Source: Cyprinodon diabolis
Lineage: Eukaryota; Chordata; Actinopteri; Cyprinodontiformes; Cyprinodontidae
Assembly (NCBI GenBank): GCA_030533445.1
Contig: CM060068.1
Location: 12,181,479-12,245,478, forward strand
Direction of reading: 5' to 3'
Length of the DNA stretch: 64,000 nucleotides
The position numbers and the translations under genes are program-made. This document shows positions 17,354 through 28,110 of the stretch, one piece after another; the stretch's first letter is position 1, and the number at the start of each line of letters is the position of its first letter. The notes under the pieces are model-generated. The model was given only the letters and a program-made list of their open reading frames with translations, did not search any database and had not been told where the DNA came from.

Positions 17354-18090
17354 TATTCTCCACCGCATCACCATCGCTGTCTTTCCACCACTCATCCGCG
17401 TCTCATCTCCCTTCAGATTCCGCACAGTCCCTCCTGGATGTCTCTTACCTAATGGAACAGTAAGCCATCGGTCTCCGTAAATAACAAACCATTTCATACT
17501 TTCATCTTTTAATCCACTCCATTTAGAGACTCCCCATCTGAGGCCTTGCTGATCCCGTTACCGTCTCAGTGTTTTCAATAAACTACTTAAAAACTTCTCA
17601 GTTTCCGTGATTGGGCCTGCTTAAGAGTCATTCTTAAAAAAACATGTCACCCATTTGACATTGATAAAGACTTGGCTCAATAAATATATTCTAAAAAGGG
17701 TTCTGTTTATTTTCTTATTTACACAGTATTTGCTTGAAAAATTGTTATACCAGTTTGAAACATGTTTATTTTTCATTGAATTGCAATATTATTTACAAAA
17801 ACACAGTTGAGTACTTTGGTTGTGAAAGTGCTCATGTAACACTTGCCAAAAAATTTACCATGGCCGAACAGCATTTGGTGGAAGCAGGATGATGATATGG
17901 GGGATATGATGTTATGATATGCTCTCTCTGGGGAAAATAAATAAAATTCAGTGAAGAAAGTTAGCAAGAAAAGGTTATATAAACCATTTCAACGTCATCA
18001 CTCTCATGGACCAACCCATATCCTTCTTGAGTTTAATAGTTAACTCCAAAAAAGAAAAGATTATAACACCACCTCAAGAATTTGAAAGTA
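17354..18090. other. Intergenic, possible repeat debris
   Basis: A C-rich stretch at 17340-17460 gives a serine/proline-rich frame without a recognisable product. The rest is AT-rich. Confidence 0.4.
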
Positions 18091-18094
18091 AGTG

Positions 18095-18170
18095 AAATCC
18101 CTTTGCCTGGCTGCAGTCCTAACCTCAACCCCATTGGACACTTGCCACCATTTATAACTTCCAATAAATG
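18095..18170 (+). pseudogene. Tc1/mariner catalytic-motif relic
   Basis: CCTGGCTGCAGTCCTAACCT at 18105-18124, continued by CAACCCCATTGGACAC, decodes as PGCSPNLNPIGH. This is a worn PxxSPDLNPIEH motif in which the catalytic Glu has become Gly. The flanks are too degraded to bound the element. Confidence 0.4.
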
Positions 18171-18530
18171 GTGGTTGACGGATACCATCCCACAGTAGTA
18201 TGTAGTCAAGCTGGTAATCAGAATGTGGAGGATGTCCCAGACTGAGATGGAGCCCTTTCATAATTCACCTGAAACTATTATTATCCATAAAGATCTAAGT
18301 GCTTACAGGAATTTAGATATCTTTAACTTTTGTTTTAACAGCAAATCATGTTTATTTACTTTTAATAAATATATTCATGAAATTTGTATAATATCCATAA
18401 GAGACCAATCATATTCTTTTTGACCAAGTAGTTGTATCTCTACATTAGTGATGTGACTGCAGGGAATTTAGATCAACATTATTACACATTAATACACATG
18501 AATGGTTCCAGTTTTCTTATTGGCTTACTT

Positions 18531-18740
18531 TGAGAGTGAGAGTGCTGGCCTTGTGATTAGAGAGCCAGGTGTTGGCGTCCTGGAAAGGTCACATAAGTGA
18601 CTCAGACTGTCAATCCTGAGTCTTTGGGCAATTCTCTTAACCCCGAATTGCTCCCCCTTAGGCAGCACATTGCTCCCAAAGGGATAGGTTAAATGCTGTG
18701 GACATATTTCCCAACCATGGGGTTATTTGTGGACCTTTCT
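18531..18740 (+). mobile_element. Diverged tRNA-derived SINE, same family as 17041
   Basis: Shares GCACATTGCTCCCAAAGGGA and TAGGTTAAATGCTG with the body of the 17-kb SINE, and a tRNA-like head (GAGTGCTGGCCTTGTGATTA). The B box is disrupted, so this copy should be transcriptionally dead. Confidence 0.6.
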
Positions 18741-18878
18741 CCTTCTCTTCTGATTCGTTTCCCGTTTTTTGTTGGCAAAAATTTTCAACCATCCAAACTC
18801 CTGAGAGCTTCTATCTTGCAACTTTTACATTCATCCCCTTTTGAACTCAGCTGAGTAAAATGAATAATTCTTATAAGG

Positions 18879-20151
18879 CAGGGATTTCAAAGTCAAATAT
18901 ACCGAGGGCCAAAAAAACAAATTTGCTACAAGCCGAGTGCTGGACTGGTTAAATGTTTATTAAAACATATTGAAATGAACTTAGCCTATTGAACCAAGAC
19001 CTTACATATTGTTTTTTTTTTTAAACTAAATATTAATATCAATATTATTGATAAACTTTTATTATATTAATAAACGTATTCAGATAAATAAATAAATGAA
19101 AGTGCATGCATTATAAACCAAAAATGCATTACTGTGCTGCTCTATGATCCTACTGATCACTGTTTTTTAAATAGTAAAATAATAATAAAAAAAACAGTTG
19201 TATTCTCTCTCATGTCTATTATTTGCATTTTTCCCTTAGTCCATTCAACTAAAAAATATGAATAAATAAAATACAATACAAAAATCTATGGCACACAGAC
19301 AAAACAATACTTCCTTCAAAGAAATATCACGTCTTATATGTAAATATTGTAAACATTTTGTGATGAATCACGGCAGCTGAACCAGAATTCAGCCAGAGTT
19401 TCTTTAAAAAAAGGAATTTATTAATCAAAAAGCAGAGCAATGCCAAAAAGGACTGAAGAATCAAAAAGACTACAGACTACAGGTGTCAGCAGAGGCTGAT
19501 TGAAGCCAAAATAAAAGGAGCCTGGATGGAGGGAGGAGCAGAGCTGATCGTGCAGGTAAGACACGGACATGCTGGCGAGCGAAGGGGCGGTGGGAATGTG
19601 GGATCCGCACACCAGGCACAGAATACCGGCATGTGAACAGACGGTACAGTCAGGACAGTGGTCCGTACCTGTAAGTAGAGCTCCGTCTCTTTCAGAGTAT
19701 CGTGTGGATCCCACCTGCCCCTCGCTCAGCAGCGTGTCCGTTTGCTGCAGGATCAGATCCGCTCCTCCCTCCATCCAGGCTCCTTTTAATCAGCCTCTGC
19801 TGACACCTGAACGCAGTAGTTGTGGAGCGCAGTTAGTGCACTCCGCCTCCTTAAACAACCAACTTCAGCCCAGCTTGGATTGTTAAAGAGTGAAAAGCAA
19901 AAACCAAAACAATCCAAACATGCAAAGCACAGCAAAAAATTTAAATAAAAGAAAAACACAATCATGTTTTCCCCTGGGAATGTAGTGTTGGTGCGTGCAA
20001 CACAACCACACCAGCGCTACATTCGCCACAATGCAACGGTAGCCCGCAAGGTCACAGCAGTGCGCTCAAGCGGCCGTGGCCTGTGGGCTGGTTCTATTCC
20101 AGGGGGCCATGGATAAACAATTCCTTCTGGGCCTTGAATTTGACATATGTG
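18879..20151. mobile_element. Non-autonomous hAT (Charlie-like) element, 1273 bp
   Basis: The left end CAGGGATTTCAAAGTCAAAT and the right end, in reverse complement CACATATGTCAAATTCAAGG, form imperfect inverted repeats. They are flanked by an exact 8-bp duplication TTATAAGG (18871-18878 and 20152-20159), the hAT signature. The subterminal GAGGGCC/GGGCCTTG motifs match between the ends. There is no transposase. A foldback (19482-19808) occupies the middle. Confidence 0.8.
19482..19808. repeat. Long foldback (inverted repeat) inside the hAT element
   Basis: The left arm of about 130 bp (19482-19612) is complementary to the right arm of about 108 bp (19701-19808). Shared blocks include GTGTCAGCAGAGGCTGATT, AAAGGAGCCTGGATGGAGGG and TGGGATCC. 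The arms differ by small indels: the left has an extra AGCCAAAAT-type insertion. A spacer of about 90 bp lies between them. The matching open frames on both strands across this region are an artefact of the symmetry. Confidence 0.85.
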
Positions 20152-20339
20152 TTATAAGGCCTCTGCAGAGCTTCATGACATGCTGATGAGGGATTGTTGG
20201 AGCACTGATACACCCAAGTCATAAAGCCTTATAATGGTTAATAATAATAAAAAAAACCTTATTACCACTCAAATGTGGAGCTAATTGCTGCATGGTCGGT
20301 GCTTAAACGCGTTTAATGGGCAAATAAGTATACCTCCTT

Positions 20340-20960
20340 GACTAGGCCGTTGCAGTGCTTAGATGCTTTGGTCTCACCGATTCAACTTTAGCTCTGCCAA
20401 TATGTTTCCTATTGTGAACCTGCTTAAGCAAAACCTCTGCTTGAGTTTTTTTTTTTCAAAGACTGCTTTGTACTTATAATCTCTGGCACCACTGAAGAAA
20501 AGCATAGCAACAGCATGATTCTGGCACCACCATGTATCATTGAGTTGATGAGGTCTTTAGGATGCTACAGACCTAATATTCAGAGTACTTTGCATGAAAA
20601 AAAATATTTTCCCCTCCCCATTATGGCTTGTGGTAAGCTGTAAATAATACTTATGGCTTTCTTTCAGCTTTGGTTGTTTTCTTACCAATCTTCCATTAAG
20701 TCCAGAGATGTAGAGTGCTCTATTAATAGTTGTTTTGTGAATATATAATCCAACTTGATTTGTAGATCACATTCTCATAGTCACCGTGGATCTCATGGCT
20801 GCTATTGTCATTAATGGTTTCTTTGCCATATCTCTGGATTCAGTGGAAGGGCCATGTTTTGGCAGATTTGAAGAAAGTTGAGCTACAGTATAATGTCCCC
20901 ATTTTGGATTTTGTATTAAACAATGTTGCCATTTTTAAATGTTTGATGCTTTATCCAGTA
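20340..20960 (-). pseudogene. Degenerate Tc1-like transposase relic
   Basis: CAGCATGATTCTGGCACCAC (20512-20531), CTTATGGCTTTCTTTCAGC, CCATTAAGTCCAGAGATGTAGAG, ATCTCATGGCTGCTATTGTC and GGGCCATGTTTTGGCAG fall in the order expected for a minus-strand Tc1 transposase of the same lineage as 12180-12790. Many indels and stops are present. No intact terminal repeats were found. Confidence 0.6.
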
Positions 20961-22891
20961 CCTCTCCTGTGTATACATTTTCTTTTACTATAGAAAATGT
21001 GATAAAAAAATGTAAACAGTTCGGCTCTATTCACCAACCTGGTGACTTCATGTGACAACTGATCACTGGTTTATATTTAGCAGCAGTTAAGTAAATGGGC
21101 CTCATTAAATCCAAATGCATGCAGCTCATATCAGATAATCATCTATGAAATATATAATTTTCCTTTATTTAGTTGTTTTGCACTCCTTTGAGTAGAATGT
21201 TTGTATGCAGTTGGAAGGAATGAAGAGTTTACAGTATACATGGTATTAAGGAAGCTTATATACTAACATATTAGTGTAAAGTATTGCTCTTAAAGTATTT
21301 ATGTGTTGTTCTAAACATATTATTTTACATATTATATACTGGTGAAATTGGTTATAGAAATTAAAGGAGATATGCTTGGATTGAGATTATCATCAGATCC
21401 ATAATACCATATGTTATCAGCAGTAGCTTGCACACATAACAACCTCACCTCTTAGCTGATTATTAACACCTTCTGAGGATACCCACAGTTTACTGTGAGA
21501 GTGTGAAAATGTAATTATGGAGGCCATATCCACTGTTGTTAGCCTAATTTAATATTTTACAGCCAGTCACAGCCTGCTAGACCAATAACAAAAAGAGCCT
21601 CACAGAATGCTTACCTGGGTGCCTTGGATTTAGTATTCTGCTCATACAGTTTCTGCAGCTAATATCAGGAGAATTAGAGATGCTTATAATGTGCTTGATG
21701 CACATTATAGGCATCAGACACATTAAAGATGCTTGACAACCGATGCTATTTTCTGCTTGGGATGCATCAGCCTGCAAACAGGTTAAATGTAGTATGGAGT
21801 TATCTCCAGATATAAGCTTTGAAACAACCTTCAAATCTATTCAGCATCAGAGATGAGCAGAGAGTGTCATGCACTCTTCAAATGTGAATAAAAACTCCAT
21901 AATACAGTGGATGTGCTGTTTTTCAAAGTAGGGGATTAAAGGTCTGCTTCAATTTGCTGACATGCGTCATTGGCACCTGTAAGAGTCATGAACCCTGTTT
22001 TACTCTCATTTACAACTGTGTGGCTGCATTAAGCCTCAAGGTATCTGAGGTTTGCAATAAATCTTTTTCCACTGATGTTGTCAAGCTGACAGTACAATCC
22101 GTCAGCACTTCAGACGGGAAGCTGTTTATCATTCTTATCACTATCAGTATCTACAAGTGGTACACAGAGGAGAGAAACCTTGAACACCTACCGTGCATGT
22201 AGTTCTGTTTGCAGTGAAAATAATAAGTGTAGTGAAAAAAACGTACATTCATAGGGAAGTTTAGCTTATGGATCTTTATCAGTTTAGTATTATTCCTATT
22301 TCCTTTTCTATGCTGTCATCTCCTGTGTAAAAAAGAGTGATTTTAATTTAATGTTCTGTGCTTTGCTGATCAACACAGTCCACTGTCTTCCATTGGCACA
22401 TGAAACCTTATGGCAAATTCTGTTTTTTTAATAACTTATTTTTGATGCTTCAAGCAGGTGTTTATCCATATATTATATATATACTTTTGCTTATATGTTT
22501 TTGTCATTTGTCTTAATCTGTAGGTTTTTTCTACATTTTATCCCAGACCGGTACTCGAATTGAGGGGGGAGATGAGAGGGGATGGCATCCCCCTTCTTAA
22601 AAAAATCTTAAAAATCATCCTCCTTCTTAAATGACCATCCCTTGTAATATTTTATTATTGAATTTGTAAAATTTCTACTGCGTATTGACAGTAATGGCTA
22701 TAATATTATCCTTTCAACATTCAGAGGGCTGTGGGCTTAAAACTAGCCTGGGCAAAATAAATTAAATCAAGTGTCCTACCATGACTATGAAACTGATCCT
22801 AGTGGGAAATTTATCCCTAACTATGTAGGGGCAGGGATAGCCATGCCAGTTCAGGGACAGACTGCAGTACTACTGTAAGATGCCTTGGTCA
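20961..22891. other. Intergenic with candidate regulatory patches
   Basis: No gene. A balanced-composition patch near 21040-21170 could be conserved. The stretch 22540-22640 has an unusual G-rich then C-rich arrangement (GAGGGGGGAGATGAGAGGGG, then CATCCCCCTTC) that suggests an unidentified repeat. Confidence 0.4.
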
Positions 22892-22910
22892 AGGTCAATG
22901 ACCCTGACCT
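22892..22910. promoter_or_regulatory. Nuclear-receptor half-site cluster
   Basis: AGGTCA (22892-22897), one base, TGACCC (22899-22904), then TGACCT (22905-22910) directly abutting. This forms an IR1-type and a DR0-type arrangement of hormone-receptor half-sites. Chance occurrence in 64 kb is possible. Confidence 0.3.
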
Positions 22911-24699
22911 GACATGTAAGAACCATACCATGCATAATGCTTTAGGTTAATAGACTATATTAATAGGGCTATGTATACTTAAAAAAAAAAGAAAAAATCT
23001 ACCATCCCTCTTCTTTTTTTTACAACTGTCCCAGACTGAATTAATTTTATTTAATTCAGGGAATTATCCCCTCTGTATATAATTGTTTTTGTTAGCTAAT
23101 TGCATTTATTTGTGCCAACATAAGGCTCAGTGCATTTTTTGCTAACATTTAACCTATAGGTTGCTACAAAGTGAGTGTTAATGTACTACATTTATCCTTT
23201 TTCATAATGGCACACCCATCATTCTACCCTGTGTTTTGGAGCTGATAATCTATGTTTAACAAATAAGAAGAAAATATTTTTTTCATGTACCTACGGCAGG
23301 AAGTGATAGCTATATATATGTTTATTAACATTTATATGGCAAAAAATATTAACTTGTGTATTTACTGAGCAACAAATGAAAGTGTATTCTCATAAGTATT
23401 AATTTAAACATATCGCATAATATAAATGTGTGAATTCTAATATTTTGCTACAATGCAAATTAGAAGGCTTAAGCAGGATCCTTCTAACAGGCGCTCGCTG
23501 TGTGTGGATTATGTTTCAAATAAACATGAGTGGGTTTTAATAGCTGTTTCAGCAGCATTTAAATGAGAAGAGGCTTGATGTGATTTTTGATGAAAAATTA
23601 TTAACTTAATAAGAAGTTTAATTTGAACTGTGTATAAAAAGCCCAGACATTAAATGTTTAATAAATATGCTGCAAATGTTTAAAACTTTTATTAAGACTG
23701 TGTAGGTTTATAGTTGTGGGTATTACCCATTTTGTCTGCCTCTCTTTGTGGCACCACTGGTATTTTTAATGTTTACTGTAGAGATGTTATTAGGTCTACT
23801 GAATTAAGACACTAAAATACATCAGAGCAGGTTTATTATCAGTCATACATCAGAGAAAATTAAGTTTCTGCTATAATGAGGCAGGATTATTTCTCACAAC
23901 TAGTAAACTTTTGGTATCGGCCAAGTGTTAAGCGCAAATGATTAATATAAATAGCACATATACATCTGAGTGGATAAAACGGATATTGAAGAGATATACA
24001 CAGTTTATGTCATCACTGCTGCCAAGAGAGAGAAATGAAATCTGTGCTTAGATGGAACCTCTCCATGGTGGTTCCATGGGGAATCCAACAAAGAGTAAAA
24101 GAAGAAGGAAAATATAAAAACATCATCAAACTCTCACACATCCTCCTGCAATCTTTCTGTAACATGTAAGGATGTGGTTAAGGCAGATTAAAGTGAAAAA
24201 AGGAATAATTACTCTATCTGTGAACTCTCACAGCACATAACTCCTGTCAGTGGTGGATGTGTATGCTCGATTCATTAGAGACTATTTTTATCATAGAGCA
24301 GCAGGAGACCACTGTACTGCTCACATTAATCTGCATGAGGTATATGGGCAATAATTGCATCAGGAACTTAGACTTTTTAAGTGTTTGTGTTGTGGGGTTA
24401 AAAACAATAAGTCAAGAAGGCAGTGATCCAGATGGAAATATTGTTTCTTTAAGCATCTTAGCTCTTGGTGCATGCAGTAATTCTCTTGCATTTGCCAGGG
24501 GACTGGCCTGAAGACATAGGATTTTTGTGTATATAAAATATGTAAAGTGCTGTTTTTAAAAGAAGAACATTTCAAGGTAAAATAAACTCATGTCTATTTC
24601 TTACACAGATGCCTGTCTGTAAAATCTAATTGACAGATTTGAAATGGTGATTTCTCAAGTCATTACATCTCCTTTGGCTTTCTGCCTTAAGGCTCAAGC
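22911..24699. other. Intergenic with candidate conserved block
   Basis: No coding sequence recognised. The interval 23465-23700 is non-repetitive and rich in ATTA/TTAAT cores, so it is enhancer-like by appearance only. The frame at 24257-24511 has no family resemblance. Confidence 0.35.
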
Positions 24700-24905
24700 T
24701 GACGAGCCAAAATATTATGACACCTCCTGCTTAATATGCTGTATGCGCTTTATATGTTGCCAACACTTTTCAAGTGAGCTGAGAGATTGAGTCCAGAAGA
24801 TTTCTGAAGGTGACCTTCAGTATCCAAGCACCAGCTGCGTAGTGACAGATCCTTTAAGTCATGTAAGTCTGCAGGTGGAGCCGCTGAGGATCCAACATGC
24901 TGACA
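24700..24905 (-). pseudogene. Tc1/mariner-like relic
   Basis: AAAATATTATGACACCTCCTGCTTAATATGCTGTA-like start, then GTTGCCAACACTTTTCAAG and GTCATGTAAGTCTGCAGGTGG. The order matches the end and C-terminal coding part of a minus-strand Tc1/mariner element of the fish type that begins with an AAAATTATGACC-like terminus. Heavily eroded. Confidence 0.4.
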
Positions 24906-25734
24906 GCATCATGAACAATCCTTACATTAGTTTATCTCTGTACAGTTCACTGCCGGTGAGTACTCACAAATAGATATACCCTATTTCAAGGTATCTTGAA
25001 CACAGTAGTGCATTCAGTCATAGTGATTTGGATCTCAGTAAAGCCTCTCTAAACACCTTCCCGTTTCGTCCACATCCACCAACAGCTCTCCTGATCTTCC
25101 CTTGCCCAAAATCGGTAGAGAGATCTTGACAAATAACCCTTGTTCTGAACCACTGTGGTAAGAGTACTGTGATATGAAATATGTGGAGTAATTTTACTAT
25201 AATACAGGGGATACAGAGACTTACAAATGCAATTGAACTTTTCTGGTGACACGCCAGAAGACAAAGGGTGTAGCTAGAATGTTGTTACTTTAGAGACCTA
25301 CGTTCCAATACATTCAGATATGCAGACATGGATTATTTCCCAATAATTGGTCTCACAATTGCTTCAGCTCTGTTAGATTAGATGGAAGGTGTCTATGACA
25401 ATAATTCAATCTGAAAAACTCACACGAAGAGAAAAGACAATTAGGAGAAATTTATTGATACAATTACTTTTTCTTTGGCGCTCAGACTTCGGCAGGAAAC
25501 ATAGCGTCTAGTTTTGATAGATATGCATTAACAGGAGCAAAGATTAAGGCTGTTCCCCCCCCAGGCCTTAAACTGGTGGTGGAGTGGAGATAGATGAAGT
25601 TGGTCAGTCTGTAGACTGCTGGTTAGTGAGACGGTCTGCTGAGCTTTATGGGAGATCCAGTGGATTGCACAAGCTGATACTAAAGCTTCACTCAGGGACT
25701 TGGAAGATGGAAGTCCAGTTGGATAACACAGGTT
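24906..25734. other. Intergenic, nothing firm
   Basis: No gene. Part of 25550-25734 may extend the interspersed repeat that follows. Confidence 0.4.
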
Positions 25735-25870
25735 GAGAGAACCTCTTCATGATGAGCAAGCATGGAGTGACAGTGGAGAGGAAAAACTCCTCATTGGGAA
25801 GAAACCTCTGGCAGAACCAGGCTCAATATGGCGGTTTTCTGCCGGACCGGTTAAGAAGAGACAGGGAACG
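25735..25870 (+). repeat. Interspersed repeat family R1 (copy 1)
   Basis: GTGACAGTGGAGAGGAAAAA (25768 onward), ACTCCT, AGAAACCTCTGGCAGAACCA and GGCTCAATATGGCGG recur in the same order at about 59068-59150 and 59760-59850. It is a widespread fish-type repeat. I cannot assign its class. Confidence 0.65.
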
Positions 25871-26109
25871 CAGTAAGAGTCCGGGAGGAATGACACTCTG
25901 ATGAAGCTTTAGCTACCAAGGTGGAGGAGGGGCCGGAGGTGGGTTGAAACGGTGTCATCTGAATGAAGTCACAGCGCATCCGCCACCTGCACATGAGCAG
26001 ACAAGTGCGTATCGGAGGCCTTTTAAGATGTCCTTTGGATGCCGATTGGCTTTCCTGGAGGTTTGGTTCAAAGCTCATTGGCTGTGTCGCAGGTGGATGT
26101 AGGAAAGCA

Positions 26110-26375
26110 ATGAGTTTTAAATGAAGTGTATTTACCCTTAATTTGAGTAGGTAAATTAGATAGTTTGCCAATGGAATGAGTATTTTTACTCTTAAAATAA
26201 GAAAATAAGATAAAATGCACTTGAAATAAGACAATACAATTGTGTTTTTTTATTTTAAATGTAAGTTGTCTTGTTCCATTGGCAAAATGTATCCTTTACC
26301 TCCTCAATCCAAGAACAAATGCACTTATTTTAAGAAAAAAACGACTTATCTAGATTTCGATTTTTCCAGTGTAAT
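26110..26375. mobile_element. Short palindromic MITE (probable)
   Basis: GCCAATGGAATGAG (26166-26179) pairs with TTCCATTGGC (26275-26284), and CTTAAAATAAG/AATGCACTTGAAATAAGACAA pairs loosely with TTGTCTTGTT...GCACTTATTTTAAG. The right end matches the fragment at 9331-9387. The target duplication was not resolved. Confidence 0.45.
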
Positions 26376-27755
26376 GTTCCTCTTAGTTCACATTCATGTT
26401 ATACAATTACATCAAATCTGAACAAGATGAAATTAAACAACTCTATGGTCATAATAAGATAAATGTGAAAAAAACTTTCAGCAGCATAAACACTTTGATA
26501 AGGTACTATAATGAATTTTACATCAAATTTCAAGTGCTATAAAAAAATTTGTGTAGGAATGTTTGTTTTAAAGGTGCTGACCCTACCAGCCACTAGGGGA
26601 TTAACCAAAGCTCTGATCTCCATACTAATCAGCACACTTGCTTTTTCCCAATTACTGAGCTGCTGGTTGACCTTTGGTACTATAATCTCCCTCAGGTATT
26701 GCAATGGGCTCAAAGAAACAAAATATTTACATACCTGGAGCTGTGAGGCTTAAATTAGACAGCAATTATGTAACAATTGTCCCAGACTAATGTTAGATAT
26801 CGCATAGCAACAGATACAACAGAGCTCCCTTGCAGGTAAAATGCTTTCCATTCAGGTCTCATAGGTTTCTGATCAAATAAAAAGCAGCCCTTTGCTCCAG
26901 TTTGTATTGTTATGCCCAAAGTGATTTATCTCCACTGTTAGGTGCATCGACTGAACTGTTCAGCTGGGCATAAAGGATTCAAGGATTGAGAGTGAGTCTA
27001 AGATGCAGCAATGATTGTAGCTTGTTGTGCCAGCCTTTATTCTCAATATCACCTGGATCTTAGACTCTGCCAGTCAAAGGGATCTAAAAGCTGCAGTGTC
27101 CTCTATGAGGGAAAAAAGGACACATTATCATAGTATCTTGCTCTGTAAATGCAAGTCTACTGTAAAAAGTGTGATGAAAAAAGACTTTAAAGGTTTAAGA
27201 AAATTTGTTACAGTTCATCCCTGAGGAAAATAAAATAATTCCATATAAAATGCTTTTTGGCAAATCTTACACACTTTAAATAATTAATTTAAGGCAGTTT
27301 AAAATATTCTTCTGCAAATATCTTTATATTATTAAATTATCTAGTCAATATAATCAGCCACCTAAATAAATAAATGTTGGTTTAAGAGTTTTAGTGATCA
27401 TTAACATTTTTTAATTAATCTTTTAATAAAACAAATAGTATTTTTTAGATTTTGAAAATTTTATTGGAAAAACATTTTTTCTTCATCCTTTTCAATGTGC
27501 AGAGACCTATTTCAGATTTACGGTTGTAATATACAGTATACAATTTTTGTGAATCCTCTTGGGGATTTTCCGCTGCTGTTTTGAGGGGCTGGAAATCGAT
27601 ACCGTGTTTCAGTTATGTGGTACAAACTGCAAGCACCAGAGTAATAAAACAAACACATTTTGCCGACAGGTTTGAACATTTGAAGTTTATTTACGTATAA
27701 AAAAAAAAAAAAGGAAAAATTGCCTTTTATGTAAATCTAGTAGAGTTTTAGTACG
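26376..27755. other. Intergenic, AT-rich
   Basis: No gene or bounded repeat seen. A poly-A run lies at about 27700-27712. Confidence 0.5.
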
Positions 27756-28110
27756 TTAATATATATACATACATTTTCTTGTCAATTTTTCATAGGCTTT
27801 ATGCTGCCAGATCTCCATCAGCAGTGCTGTGTCTGTCCCCCTGCCAGCTCCCAGATCAGCTTCTTTGATTGGTACTGTAGTCGTGACCATCAAGCAGCAA
27901 AAGTTCAGATTTTCCAACTCCAGCATCAGCTGCTTGGGAGGAATGTGGGGCTCCTCAGATGCATAAATGCTCAGGAGGCACAACTCGAGAGACTTCAAGA
28001 TGCGCTGCAGCACCAGTTGTTGTGCCTTGATGCGCATCAACCATAGATTTTGCATGTAAACCAACGGCTTATTCTGCTCAAATGTGCTTGGTGTGAGCGC
28101 AGCATTAGTT
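27756..28110 (-). repeat. Unclassified interspersed repeat family R2 (copy 1)
   Basis: On the minus strand this reads GGTTTACATGCAAAATCTAT, GGTTGATGCGC, then CTGCAGCGC, TTTTGCTGCTTG, CCAATCAAAGAAGCTGATCT and GGGAGCTGGCAG. The same landmarks occur in order at 52700-52940, inside the pogo element. A further fragment (54251-54290) carries only the last block. The 102-codon frame here has no recognisable domain. It looks like a non-autonomous DNA element, class unknown. Confidence 0.6.

Noticed and set aside
19421..19886. Two overlapping open frames on opposite strands (117 and 105 codons)
   Set aside because: They mirror each other because the DNA is a foldback; no family resemblance.
26110..26234. 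C-terminal part of a minus-strand frame (25851-26234) as a gene
   Set aside because: It spans repeat R1 and a MITE-like palindrome and has no recognisable domain.
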